Source: Melampsora larici-populina 98AG31 (taxonomy: Eukaryota; Basidiomycota; Pucciniomycetes; Pucciniales; Melampsoraceae). From it: a stretch of 64,000 bases of DNA. The stretch lies in assembly GCF_000204055.1 (NCBI RefSeq), contig NW_006768828.1, positions 134,097 through 198,096 of the forward strand, given 5' to 3'. The translations under genes and the position numbers were made by a program. Within the stretch, counting starts at the first letter, position 1. Each line of letters begins with the position of its first letter. Of the stretch, positions 51,882 through 64,000 are shown one piece after another. The notes under the pieces are model-generated. The model made no database searches. It was given only the letters and a program-made list of their open reading frames with translations, and was not told the DNA's origin.

Positions 51882-53285
51882 CATGTGGGGTCACCAAGGG
51901 GTGGCTCATTCTTTTCCTTTCATACATTCTTTGTGTCACCTGTGAAGTGGCTAGATCTTTTTATGCCTCAAGCAATACACTGATGGGCTGGTCATGATTC
52001 AACACGGGCCATTTTGTAACAGGCACAGTCAAACAAATCCACAACTGTGTATCTGGTGTGTGCAAGTTAACTCTGCGCAAGGGGATCCCATTGAGTCAAC
52101 CAGACACACAGAGAGGGTGTTAAGAACCTCTGACCCAATTGAGTGTGTTTCAAAGGTTGATCTGGTGTGTACGGGAGTTGTGCTTTTGGGGTTTCATACA
52201 CACGGGCCTCAAGAGAGTGTAGTGTTTCAATCTCTGTGATCCAGAAAAGCATTGGAATTGTGAATACATAAGATTCAAGAATGATGAGCCATGAATGAAG
52301 TCAAATTAGTATCATAAGTGGATTCGAGCCATTGAATTTTCATGTGGGCACACTGATGTACTTCCATCAATCCCCGACCCCAGTGCAGTGCAGGGGCCCA
52401 AAAGCTGTGGTAAAAAAACCAGCATCAAAAAAGGAGCTTGAGAAACACAAGAGAGAGCACACAAATTCAGTGAGAAGAGAGACATTTGAATAATAAGAGC
52501 CAAAAACTTGTATTGAGACAAAAACTTGTAAGGGAAAGAGTGAATGGAGACTGGATCAATTGTCATTTTCAAATGTCATTAAGTTTCTCAGGCAGTACAC
52601 CTCGATTTTGCAAACCTTTCGAGTGCACATAGGCAATCCAACTCCTTGTGACCTTGTCAAATTGATGAAAACTTCACCTCATCTTTTGGCTCCTCTTGAA
52701 GATCAAATCAAATGGCTGGAGTATGCTTACTGCTCTTCTCAAAAGGGATGCTCACTTCCTCTGAACTTCCCAAGCATAATACTAGAAAACATTTGTAATC
52801 ATGTGATCCACGAACTACTGAGTAGATTGCATCATGACTTGACCAAAAAAAATGAAGACCGAAAAATTCAACAAAATGAGATCAAGTTATGATTCAAATG
52901 CGAAAACAAAGTGATACATATGAAGTTTTAAAAAAGAAATTATATGACGAAAAAGCTTTGATTAAACCAAACAAAAGATTATAAGATAATAAAAAAGAAG
53001 TGTGTCTGTATGTGATGAAACAACCCAGATCAAAAACGTTACCCCTAAAGCTAGTCCACATGTGAAAAGCAAAAAAATGTAATGGAAAATAGTGAGAAAT
53101 GTTGATCTTGAAAAACGCGCGATTTCAATCTGCGAAAAAGAATAGAAGAAAATCATGAAATCTAGAGAACTTGGTTTTTGAGAGACAATGTTGATTGGCG
53201 AGTGAAAGAGATTGACTGAGAAGGTAGACGACAATAAATAACATCAGATACGAAAAGCCGTTCGCCATTTAGAAACATTATTTTC
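51881..53285. other. No confident gene seen
   Basis: AT-rich intergenic DNA. A plus-strand frame of 110 codons at 52560-52892 (no ATG at its start; the first ATG is internal) contains ICNHVIHELLSRLHHDLTKK and could be a decayed exon, but it has no recognised family. 52960-53285 is the 3' flank of the PNUTS-like gene. Confidence 0.4.
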
Positions 53286-56200
53286 TTAGTCGCCATGTCG
53301 CTAAAGAAAGCACCAATTGAAAAGAGATAATAAAAAAACGTCAGAAAGCCTGCGAGGAATCCGAACCGTATAACTTGATAAAAAAGCCTCCAGAGACTTA
53401 CATAAAAACATTTATTACCATGAGGACATTGTGGCCACCATTTGCACTTGATATGCCGTCCATACTGATCATAAGCAGACACTAACAAAGGAGGAAGTAA
53501 ATAAGCCAAATCAGTGTTGAGCCTTTTCCACATAATCAAATTGAGACACACATCTCTGTTTAGAGAAGTCCTTACTTCGATGCTTCCGTCCCTTTTTCTT
53601 TCCTGATCCAGCACTTGGACCGGTAGGAATATTTATATCTCGATTGCCTGACATTCGTGCTGAACCTGCAGCTGCACCCCAACCGTTGTGTTGCCGAGGC
53701 GCATTCTCATAAGAGTTTCCTCCTTGTGTGGTAGTCATGGGTGATACGGCCTATAGATTCAAATGTGGGAAGAAAATGTCAGGTGATGGCCACAGCTGTG
53801 GATATATTCCGTACGGGTGAGGAGGATTTGTGAGCTTACAGGGGCTGTAGTGATTTGTGTCGAAGCAGCTAGCAAGGCTTGCAAGGAACCTGCTTGAGAT
53901 AATGACGTTAAGAGGTCCAGGTCGATTCCGTTTGGGAACGCTGACTGGCCTGTCATTTGAGAGGGTCCGGCAGGTGGCGCTACACCGCCATTGAGACGAG
54001 CCAGTATATCGCTAACAGCGGAATCTGGGGCAACGGGTGCGTCCGGTGCCGTGTTATCAGCATGAGCTCGGGCAATCAATCGCGGGATCTCTGGATCGGT
54101 GAGCAATTCGCCACCGAGTTTCATTAACTTTGGTACATGTCCGCTACCATCTTCAATTCCACGATCGCACTCAGGGGGTTCGTCGGGCGACTCAGGTATT
54201 TGACTCTCATCATAGTATATAACCTCGACCACAGTCTTCTCACGCTCTTCCTGCTTCGCAGCTTCTGGCGATTCCAACGGAGAAGTTTCAAGATTGGCTA
54301 TAGTCTCAGCTGTCAAGATAACCTCCAAAGGTGTGACCCATTCCATCTCCTCCTCCAAGAACTCTTCCGCATGATGTAGATATCGACCCTCGACCGCATC
54401 CATCTTTCGCGCATCTCCCAAAGGATGATGCTGTGAAGGTAGCCGACAGCAAAGGCATAAAGCAAAAGGTACAAGATCAGTATACAATGTCTGGCGATGG
54501 AAGTGATGTGTTGACTGACCTCAAATTCTTCACCCTCATAGACCAATCTCTCAACAATCTTGATTTGACATAACTTATCATCCGGCGCAAATGTTACTCG
54601 CTTTGATGGTTTGCCATTCGGCTTGGCTTTCGGTGGCGCGGAAGAGGCCATGTTGACCTCGCCCAAACCGAGGATGGCATTTTTCTCTTTCAAGGCGGCC
54701 ATTGCTTCAGCAAACGGATCATTCGGCGCGACGGTGGCCTGAGGTGGGACTGGTTCAGGCTTCTTTTTCGAAAATGCTGGTAGTTTCTGCCCCTGCCTCC
54801 CAAAGAGCCCATCGGGCACTTTGTTGGCTGAGGAGGGTTTCGTGACAGGCTCCACTTTGCGTTTTTTGACAGTGGCTGAAACGATGAAAACGAACTCACA
54901 AGGTGGTCAGCAATGAATTAATGAACGGTCTGCATTCGTCTGGACTTACCTGGCTCAGGCGAAGGTTCATTTCGCTTCTTGTTATCTTTGAGGGCAGACG
55001 CGTTGCTCGACTTGGCTGTAGAGGCATCCCTGACTGCTGTTCGCCACTGTTGTTCCAATTTTCTAGACAGGGTCTTGACGTCTGGAAATTCGGGAGCAAA
55101 ATATCAGCGCGCAGGTCGCGTACATGAGTTGATATATGTATTAGCAGCCCGATGACGATATACTCAACTGTCTGAGAACCTTTGGGCGTTCACTTCTTTG
55201 TTGATCCGCAAGACTTGTTTGGCAAAGGTGTGACTCTTTAGGTTATCCAAGGTGATTGGCATCTTTTCGAGCATCTAAAGTCACAATTGTGAGTCAGAAA
55301 CGTTGCGTAACGGTTGTCAAGACATCACTTGTTCCAGCAAATCGCAACCTCGATATGGAAGCGCATCGGTAGCAAAAGCTCAAATAACAATAAACATACC
55401 TGTAGTAATGACAGCAGAACCGCATCTCGCTCTTGAAATTCTGCGTCTTGATCATCAGCTACTTTCGCCTTTGCCCTTTCGTGAGCGTGAACTGAGCCTT
55501 TGAGCCATGATTCCAAGAGGCCAAGTCCCTTGCTTTCCGCGGCCCAAGCATTGTAAAAGTCTTTGTTTGCACTGGGTCTGATAGCTGTCAAGACTTCGAG
55601 TCTTCCTTCCGGGGGGACGGTAGACCAATCACCAGACTGGGGCGTCGGAGATATGGCGTAGACACTCAAGAGTTTGATCAACTTGTTGGATGTTCTCGTA
55701 GGCGTCTTCTGGATATGATCCAGTTCGGCTCTGAGGGTAGACAATCGACTCTTCCATGCTTTGCGACTGTATTGGTCATTCACTTGCTGAGGAGCAGGTG
55801 CAACTGCAGGTTGTTCGGCAGGTACGGGAGAAGCCGACTTAGCCCCGTTGCTGCGATTGGGTGCAACAGGTGGCGGAGCTAATTTGATGGTTTCAGGAGA
55901 GATGCCACCTTGCAAATTTTTCTTTGCCGCCGCCGTGTTACTGCGAGTAGTACGCGGTTGATTCACCAAAGATGCTTTAGGTTCATTGTTCTCCTGAGGT
56001 TCAGGTTTGCTAGATTGTGAAAATGTTTCCGAGGAGCTAGATACAGCAGGTGGTATTTTGGGCACGCTCGTATCTAACCCGGGTTGGATATGTTGCATGG
56101 ATGAGGCGAGTGGTCGAGTTTCACCGTGTAGTGAATTGGAAGGTATATGCGACATTGAATCAGGAAATCGAGGCTGACTGCTAGAGTCAAGATGACCCAT

Positions 56201-57769
56201 ATGAGGATTGTTGAAGTAGACGAAGCCATTAGTAGGAAATGAATTGACTTGCGGTGAAAGTTGTTGAAGATGCCCATTGAATTGGTTCGATTGGATCAGT
56301 TGCGCATGTGGAGAAGATTGAGAGTTTGTTGAAGTCGACGATGGCTGAGCTGACAGTGCTAGTCGCGCATGGTGTTGCTGCAGTAATAGTTGCTGGTCTC
56401 GCGGAGTGAGCTGATGATGCATAGAGTGCTGTGGTTGATATTGTGGCATTTCTTGTAGCGGAACTTGTTGATGCTGAATTTGAGGTAAGTCAGGATGCTT
56501 CTGATACCTAGCCGCATGTTCGTTTGAAAAACCTAGAAGAGGTTGTTGTTGATCGTGCGCCAAGGCGGACTGCTGGATTCGCTCATGATAAGACTGTGCT
56601 TCCATTTGATTGGGTGCTAGCGTGTTCAGGGGATGTGTAGATGCTACACCCGTGGAGGGGCTGCCCATGTGCGCGTCTGCAATAGCCCCAAGCTGACTGC
56701 TGTAGGTCATCTGTCCCGTGAGGGCTGGTGAAAAATTATGGGAAGAAGCCTGATGAGAGGAGGATAAATCTATAACAGCGATACATAACGCTTATGAGTC
56801 ATTGGTGTTGATTGTGCATACGCTGTTACTACGAGTGCAATGCTTACCTTGTACGGCTTGGGCATTATTGGTTGTAGGGTTATGCAAACCATTCCCGTTG
56901 ACAGACGTACCATGATTGATGAGCGCGCCAGGATGCGAGGTAGATTCGGTGCGTTGGACGGACGAGTTCGGCTGGAAACCGTCACTCGTCGTAGATTGGG
57001 CGTCGTGAGGTGCACGTGAAGAGGAAGGAGCACTTGCTGGAGGCTGGGCTGGGGTGGGCAGAGCTGACGGGTTCGCTGTCTTGGACTGATGCTGAGCTTG
57101 AATCAGCGCTAATCGCCGTTTGATGTAGTTGACCAAAGGTTCAGGATTCGGGGCTGATTCATCGATAGGATCAATCTCAAGCTGAGCCCTTAACCAAGGA
57201 ATAAAGTTCTGGCGCTGGACAAATTGATGGTCCTGTGATGCATGAAGGATGTAGACACATTAGTGCAAGTTACTTGCAGGGGGAAAATGTAGATACCTCT
57301 AGACTCACCCAGGCTGACTTTACATGTCGCCAGATCCTACGTCACGCAATTGAGGAATAAGAGAACAAGATATGTCAGCACGCTCTGGAACCGAACCTGA
57401 GCTGATAACTAGTTTCAGATGGAGTTCTGACGACTCGTTCTCAACAGTCGAGGGAGGCAGGGAGGGAGGGGTATATCTCTCATGTGAAAGGTGAGTAGGG
57501 AGGGCTCTCCTGCTTGTTGGGACTCGGTTGTGGGGTGTACTCAATGCAAAACATAACCACAAGGCTGCGATGCAGTGTAGGAGAGCGCGGTAGGCGAGAA
57601 AGCAATGCCAAACGACCGAGGACGTGACGTGGTAGGAAGAAGAGAGGTGATGTTCGGAGGAGAGGCGGCGAGAAAAATGAGAAGATACTAACGGATCGCC
57701 TGCTTCGATGGCGAATGCCTGAGGAGCCTGAGCAGACTGCAAAGGAGCGGGTGAGGGTTGGGCCATCAT
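53286..57769 (-). CDS. PNUTS/Ppn1-like PP1 regulatory subunit of the cleavage-polyadenylation machinery
   Basis: Eleven exons on minus: 57769-57693, 57336-57309, 57232-56848, 56769-55400, 55274-55169, 55081-54950, 54875-54520, 54430-53840, 53750-53576, 53481-53402 and 53300-53286; about 1,104 aa, all phases consistent. A long Gln/Pro/Ser-rich region (about residues 160-520) precedes a TFIIS N-terminal-type helical bundle (about 520-690: GLGLLESWLKGS, LEKMPITLDNLKSH, LSRKLEQQWRTAV). Then a KKRK nuclear signal (about 702), an RVxF PP1-docking motif in SKRVTFAPDD (about 791-797), and a C-terminal CCCH finger CKWWPQCPHGNKCFYRH completed by the last 15-base exon. TND, RVxF and CCCH in that order are the plan of PNUTS (PPP1R10) and fission-yeast Ppn1, which target PP1 to Pol II termination. 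Identification is by architecture. The 15-bp final exon is needed to supply the finger's His, which supports that splice. Confidence 0.78.
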
Positions 57770-60700
57770 CGGAGACACCTCTGTCCAAAGTCTTATGAGA
57801 CTGGTAGGGGATGTGCTAGATTTGTTGGTCTACAGCTACCTCAATGTTGATGTATAATGACTTCCGACCACTGAGAATCTTGTAGGCACTTTATTTCAAA
57901 AAGCAATGGACCAATGGTATCTCGGAAACCGAGAGTTGGAACTGTAGTGTAGGGAGCGAAACGTCTCCACACCTTTTGCTGTGAAGGAGAACAAAACAGG
58001 ATTACCGACAATCGTACCGTCAGCTTTTAGAGTCTACTACCTTGGATTAGTGCATCATATCATCTATGATGACGAGGTTGCACCAACCAAGTTCCCTGGA
58101 TGAGCTCAGATTAGTCACTTTGAGTGTTGATGAGAGGATACTAACAGCTGAAATGTGATTTGATGAAACTCGAGCACAGGTGTGCAAGATGTCTTGAAGT
58201 CGGACGGAGTATTTCTGATGGGTCGTCGTTCAAAACTGCCCTGGAGGCACTGAGCAAACGAGAGTTTAGACTCGTCGGGTTTAAAAGTCGGAGGATGAAT
58301 GTGGATTAAGACTTGATGATACGCAAGTCGAACTATTGTGCAAGAGGGGTGTAGTGTTGCATTTAGTCAACAACGATTGAAAGATATCGATCAGTTCACA
58401 CAAAAAACGTTCTCAATGATTGATGGTATTTGCGTCGGTCAGCATATCAATCAATAAAAGGTCCATGGCCTTACCTTAAAGTGGGCTGACTTTCAATGTA
58501 CAAAGCAGTCCCAATCGTATACCGTTTCCGGAGGCGAGAAGTTGGGAAGCCGACCAGTCAGGTTTAGACAGTTCCTCTGTCCTTGTGCCTTTATTGTCAA
58601 GGCGTGTTTGAGATATAAACTTTAAAAGGTAGAGAGAACACAGAATCTAATCATGTATATCTAACAATAAGACCCCTCTGATTCCAGTATAACACAGCAA
58701 TTCACCAAGTCCTCAAACCAATGTGGTAGGCGAGTTCAAGCTCACTTCTCCAAATGATAATGACGAACGATTCCAGTTATCACCTATCAGTGTATGGAAG
58801 ATTAGACAGGTTATAAACTATTGGTGATGGAGTACAAAGGAAAGATGAATGGCAGTAGACGCGATAGACTATTTGAAATGTAGCTCGGTCTTTCGTCCGT
58901 ATCAAGTAGTTCTGATGCTTGACTACTTGAAGAGAGAACAGGAGGGGAAAGTGGTGAAGGTGGAAGGTAATTGAAGTCGATGACGAACGGGAAGATGGTG
59001 AAGGTTAGTCGAACGATTAGGCTGGATGAAGTGGTGAGGTGTTTGTAAAAATTCCAGCCAAATTAGATGGTTCAGGTTCACAGTTGATGGGGACTGGTCG
59101 GGAATCCAGGGGGACGATTGGTGCGCTTGGACCTAAATTCGCTTCTAAGCTATCTCAATATAAGAATATACCCTGACCGTAAATGTCAAAAGATCGTTCG
59201 TGGCGATACTGTTACATGTGGCCATCTGTATGTGTAATTGCTCAACCCTAAACTTTAAAGCTTGAAAGCTACCAACAACTGCCAGTCTGACGCTGCCAGC
59301 ATCTTTAGAAACCGATGACCCCCATCTCCATCCTGCCTTGAAGTTGTACGTAGTCTTGCATGAAACCGAATCCAAAAGGCAATCCCCAAACTTGGCCTCG
59401 AACAGATTTTATTCTTTACAAAAACGTTCATAATTACCACAAGGACACGTTTGAGCGACAAGGATGTTGCAAACACCTGTGTTTGGACGTTTCGCCGGCA
59501 TCCCCAAGTAAACTTAAGCACTTGTATCGTGGTTCAGAAGGCGTGGACGTCAGCACCGCACTCTCAGGTTAAGTTGTGGTGGTATTCATCCAAATGAGTC
59601 TCAGATGAGAGCTCTCCGGGATATCTCTAGGCTTTCTGAGCCTTGATGCCTGGAAGGATGTGCTAGGACTGCTTTTGACAGTCTGGAAAAGACAACATCC
59701 AAGAGATGAGGAAGCCTCGCTTGTAAGAGTTTGCCATGCTTTGAGAAGGTCTCCTCCTCAGGATGCCTCATTTCATTGCTTGTCATTCATATACGCCGGG
59801 GGTTTACAGCATTCTGTGAATCATGATTCTTTTTTTGACAAAGGCAAGGTCTGTCATGTTGCAATAGAGGGTAGCGGCCGCCGAAGTCCGGATAGACAAT
59901 TCAGACTGTCTCATTTCTTCTCAAGCTCTGAACCATAAGGAGCTTCACATGCATTACACTCTGGCCAAAGATGAGAAATCACAAACTGATGTGGGTAATG
60001 TAACAGCACACTATACACATCCCTCCAACTCTTGCATGTTTCTAGGAATTGGTAGCATATTTTCCAATCTATATATTTTGAGATGTGTGACATTCAACCA
60101 ATGTGAAAGGGGCAAGAAAGCCAGCTTTGGACCAGTCGTGCACACCACCTCAAATACTCTGGCATACTGAACTGTCAAGAAGATTCACACACCAAATGGC
60201 AAGTCTGACCATGGGCACATCTTTGAAGTTGAAAATCAGGCTGGGTGTTCTGTTTATCAGAGACTGTGCACTGACACACAGAAATGTGCGTGAGTGATGT
60301 CTGTGACATGTGGTGTTTGACAAAAGGCGTACTTATCTGTTTTGGCTGGACTGCAAGAGGCTTAATATCAAGGTAAAAAAACTTGTGTACAACTAAAAGC
60401 AAGAAACCGGGAGTAGCCATAGTTGTCTCTTTGGATTGTTATATCTATAGGTACAGAGGTTTGGATGGTCAAAATATGGGTTCAAGAGATTGTGCCAGTG
60501 GAGACTAGGACATCATATGATTGCCCAACTTGCACACCATAAGCCTTTCTGGAGTGGTTCAGAACATGTGGCTTTGGGGCCATTTATTTGGCACACCAGA
60601 TGCAGATCATGGTTGCAGAGTGTGCTGTTTCACAGTTGTAATTTCTCATTGCCAAGAGCATGTGACCTTCCTTTCCTCTTCAGAGTCAAAGGTATCATGT

Positions 60701-61765
60701 GGGCACTTGCCAACACACCAACACCAATCAAACACAGAGTTCTGATGGACTATGAATTCCTGTTGCAGTTGAACTTGATTTCCAAGCATAGCTACAGTGG
60801 GTGAACCCCATACTCAACAACTGCACTGTCCAAAGTTTTTATCAGTTTTTCAAATAGAAGTGAGATATGTGATGTGATTCTGATTATGTGTCTGGGTTTT
60901 TCAACCAAATTTCTCTCATCTCTGAACAACTTCTCCAGACTTTTTGGGACATGACAAAATGAATGTCTGCACATTGTAGTCTTTTCATGAGGATCATTTG
61001 GACCATTTTCCAACCCTACATGTGTTTTGATTTGAGCAGAAAAAGAGCTTCCAGAAAACCAACACAAGACTTCACACAAAACAAAAAATGTAGAGTGGCA
61101 CTTGTTTACTTCAGAATATACCCACTGTAGTTTAGAAACAGTTTGTCTTGTGAAGAGTCTCATATCTTACCCCCTCAGGGCACAGGTTGAGATTTTTGTG
61201 TGAGATCTGTTGGAGCTTTTTGCCACAATTGCCACAATGATATATGATCATAAAACCATCTTATGTATGATTTTTGCTTGCTCCAGCCCAAAGTCAAAGA
61301 CATGTGCCCTGATCCCCTTTCAATCTCACACTCTTATAAGTTTTTCAATAATTGGAGTGGTTCTGTAGACACTTACAGAGGTTGTCCATGGCTCAAGGTC
61401 AAAAGTCACAGTGATTCGGATTGCTTTGTCTCTGAAATTTGAGGGTTGATGTAAATCCAAAATACCAGCTTTTTGTCAGGATCACTCAAGGTATGGAGAT
61501 AACAAGAGTGGCAGGTAGAAAATGGGAAAAGGTAAAGTCCCAATGGATCTCACATCAAAATTTTGAAAGTAGGCATAAGTATATACCTTGTTTTAGCTGG
61601 CCAACATGGCTGAAAAACAAGTTGGACTGACTAATTAAATTTGGAATTATAGGTTTATTAAAAGTAGTTACAGAGAATTGCCTCAAAGGCAGTTCATTTT
61701 CTGGTAGTCTAGATAAAAAATGAGGTGGTAGTTAAACAGAGTGCTCATATATATATATATATGCT
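57770..61765. other. Gene-poor stretch; promoter of the PNUTS-like gene then unrecognised DNA
   Basis: 57770-59150 is the likely promoter and leader region of the PNUTS-like gene; no coding sequence is seen. 59150-61765 contains many short open frames on both strands (for example 59255-59521, 60490-60804 and 60792-61163), none with recognisable motifs or splice structure, and no clear terminal repeats. It may be an old decayed insertion, but I cannot show it. ATATATATATAT occurs at about 61747-61762. Confidence 0.4.
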
Positions 61766-62083
61766 TTAATCCATGGGCGTTCTGGACTGTCCGGGAAGCA
61801 CCCCAGGAAGAGCGGTGGCCGGAAGTTGACAATAACCTGGGTCCGTACAAGTACCGCATCCTTGTAAGTTATAAGTGGAACTGTCTTCTTGAGTACATTT
61901 TACGGCTTGGCAGTCAATTCTTTCAGACGCCCGCCCATCTTCACCGTCTTCAAGACTGGTACGAAATCGCCGAGTGTCAGAGAAGCCCATGACTTCAAGT
62001 CTCTCTGTATCCCCCATGTATCCACAAATTGTTGACATGACCTCGATTCCCAACACTAAGCTTAGTACGATGAATCTTCTCAT
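61766..62083 (-). CDS. Small cysteine-rich secreted protein, candidate effector
   Basis: A single-exon minus-strand frame from ATG 62083 to TAA at 61766; 105 aa. The start is chosen because it gives a good signal peptide (MRRFIVLSLVLGIEVMSTIC, probable cleavage around residues 20-22). The mature part is acidic in its first half (TSLEDGEDGRASERI) and then has six cysteines in about 35 residues: a DC...KC pair followed by GCGTCTDPGYC. Small size, signal peptide and even Cys number fit rust candidate effectors or other small apoplastic proteins; no family is recognised. The C-terminal tail is Pro-rich. An upstream 5' intron cannot be excluded. Confidence 0.62.
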   Translation of the reverse strand: MRRFIVLSLVLGIEVMSTICGYMGDTERLEVMGFSDTRRFRTSLEDGEDGRASERIDCQAVKCTQEDSSTYNLQGCGTCTDPGYCQLPATALPGVLPGQSRTPMD

Positions 62084-63542
62084 TGTAAAAATCTGTATCA
62101 AAGTAACGAGAATATATGGTTAATCTAAGTCATTTCTGCTTGATCAAATAGTGAAAGATTCAAGAGAACTAACCAGAAAACTTGGTAATTATTCAGGGGA
62201 TAATTCTAACAAAGATGTGCCGAACCATCAGTTTCAGAACTTTTCATATATTAACCAAGCACTACCAGCTTCGCGAAAAGACTTCCAGGATCTTACTTAC
62301 TTTAACGTTGTGAATTGCGTTGGGACGGTGGTGCCGGTGCGTGGGAGTTAGATTGAATTGGTGGGCTTTGAGCGGGTATTGATATACTGAGGGATGTTTT
62401 CATCAGGATTTGATTTAGGTCAACTGTGCTTGCACCTGCTTGTAGACTTCAAGTGTATGTTTTATCAAGAGGGAATCATAAAGAGTACTAACATAAAGTC
62501 AAAAGTCACAGGAAATTTCAACGAATGTCCAAAATGAGCGTGGATAGTTAGGCCTGCCGCCTGATGAAGGGTGAGTGGAATGGGTGCAAGAATTTAATAC
62601 CGATGTGACATAAACAACGGGAGGTGATCGCGATGAGAGTATTTGTGGCAAAAGTTTGAGTCCTTTGAGGCCTTCAAAATCATCTTCCGACTTTGTGTGA
62701 TCATTTAGACTGTCTCGGAAACTGAAAAAGTTACGTTGCTAACAGGTGGTTGCTAAAGGGGTCAGATAGAAGACTCCTTAGGTTGTCTAATTTTGTCCGG
62801 CAACGTCAAGTGCTTTATTTTGAAGCTGAATAATCTGAAACAAGATGATATATATTATCATAGAAACAAATCCCATTCATTTCATAGAAACAAATCCCGT
62901 TCATTTGTAAATATTGTCAGAAATACGGTGTTCTGGAAGCTGTACCTCTAATTCTTTATTTGAAAAATGTTTAGGCAAAAAACGTGAAAAGAGAAAACGT
63001 GAGGAATTAAACAGAACTATAGAAATAGGGACTGTGATTGTGAAGATGGGGTTCAAGTATGACTACAAGTTTGGAGCTAGGCTCAGTTTCACTTCGAGGG
63101 AATGATAACAGGTACAATTGATTGTCCCATGTGAACTGGTAAAATGATTTTGGTTTAGAGTACCCACTATGTTGAGGTTGTTTTATCGTAAATTTTTCGC
63201 TCCCAAGCGCAATAATCAATCAAGGGTGTTGTAGCTGAATTTGTCGGGACCTCAACTTGGTTAGCGCATGAGATCCACTGTGAGACTAGCTTAACACAAG
63301 CCACACCAACTCCAGAACCCTGACCCCCGGAGGGCTAACTCACTTACGCCGGGTGGAAGCGCCCGCGATTTGAGGAGCGAGTTCAAGTCAGGCTATAACT
63401 GAGTTTTGCTTACGCAAACGCGCCCAAAACAGATTCTACAACGTAACCGAGGGGCTGGTAGTTATCACTTAATGTAGACTCTTCCTACAGAGTATTTCAT
63501 GTCTGTTCTTCTCCCCACTGCTTTCATTTGTTAGATTTGACC
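62084..63542. other. No confident gene seen
   Basis: Upstream region of the Cys-rich gene followed by AT-rich DNA. A short direct repeat TTCATAGAAACAAATCCC occurs at about 62857-62898. 63240-63430 contains GC-rich inverted segments and weak pol III-like boxes (TGGTTAGCGC, GAGTTCAAGTC) without a complete tRNA fold. Confidence 0.4.
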
Positions 63543-63817
63543 ATGTTTGATTTTCTCAAAATTTTATTTCTGATCTTTGCAAGGTTTTTAGCTGTCTTCA
63601 AAACAATTGGTTTAGTACATTTGTTTAGCCCACAAAGACGCCAGGTGTGCGCATTATTAAGATCCAAGACCGCTGGAATGAAGACACAACAAAACCCTCT
63701 GAGATATCAAAAGGTATGCAAGAGATCATCGTCATTACCAGTGCAGTCCATCTGGCTCTGTGGTTCATTCATGGCCTATGATTAATGATGTTGTGTATCC
63801 ATTAGCTCTGTGACTGA
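63543..63817 (+). CDS. Possible 60-aa protein with hydrophobic N-terminus, doubtful
   Basis: ATG 63543 opens a frame (MFDFLKILFLIFARFLAVF) to a good GTATGC donor after 63713; a CATTAG acceptor ends at 63805, and the frame then stops after three codons at 63817. The hydrophobic start could be a signal peptide or membrane anchor. No family is recognised and the splice is only plausible. Confidence 0.25.
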
Positions 63818-64000
63818 CGCAAAATCAAGCTCGAGTCAGAACGCACACTATGGTACACACAATCCTACGACTATGAGGCATGTGTCTGAACTCGGTCAGG
63901 CTTTTTTCAATTGAGATGGTTTCAAGACACAGTTTCGAGATATTATTAGCAACTGTTGGATACTGTTGTTGGCAGAAAAAAGACTTACTAGATGCCTTGC
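63818..64000. other. Window end; nothing recognised
   Basis: No coding or repeat feature can be supported in the last 180 bases. Confidence 0.4.

Noticed and set aside
59145..61163. Many 60-120-codon frames on both strands
   Set aside because: They overlap one another, lack start context, splice logic or motifs, and look like chance frames.

Overview
The window looks like nuclear DNA of a rust fungus (Pucciniales, Puccinia-like). The reasons are genes with many short GT-AG introns, a fungal-type uL2 ribosomal protein gene with five exons, small secreted candidate-effector genes, and a large mass of basidiomycete-type transposons (hAT, MULE, CACTA/Plavaka, solo LTRs, MITEs). The genus is inferred from style of sequence, not from a database match.

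Layout. 0.8-6.5 kb: a DNA transposon whose GCM/WRKY-type zinc-finger transposase carries an AT-hook and a C-terminal USP (C19)-like domain, flanked by clusters of GTGTAAAA repeats. 7.8-8.7 kb: a host gene for a KEN-box protein. 9.8-16.7 kb: a hAT element (hAT-A) with a four-level nest: hAT-A is split by a solo-LTR-like repeat, which is split by a MULE MITE, which is split by an 80-bp perfect foldback. Each insertion keeps its target-site duplication. 17.8-18.9 kb: two MITEs. 19.6-27.7 kb: a host gene island with two unknown proteins, a secreted repeat-rich protein, and ribosomal protein uL2. 28.2-29.6 kb: a non-autonomous element with a 9-bp TSD. 29.6-51.4 kb: one hAT element (hAT-B, about 4.2 kb when its inserts are subtracted) that received an 8.0-kb CACTA/Plavaka element (30208-38214) and a 9.6-kb TIR element (40710-50301); the latter was itself hit by a solo LTR (45408-46965). 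53.3-57.8 kb: an 11-exon gene for a PNUTS/Ppn1-like PP1-regulatory subunit. 57.8-64 kb: gene-poor, with one small cysteine-rich secreted candidate effector at 61.8-62.1 kb.

The most unusual object is the 9.6-kb element. It has about 295-bp terminal inverted repeats and a 9-bp target duplication, and it carries two convergent genes: a DUF6589-type protein and a RecQ-like helicase. Its termini resemble those of the 80-bp foldback and of the 1.4-kb element at 28163, both also with 9-bp duplications, so it may be the autonomous source of those small elements.

Six in-frame stops interrupt the transposon genes that I could read through. All six are TGA and all are explained by CGA to TGA, as expected from deamination of methylated CpG. 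The host genes read cleanly. The transposons are therefore mostly dead copies whose histories can still be reconstructed.
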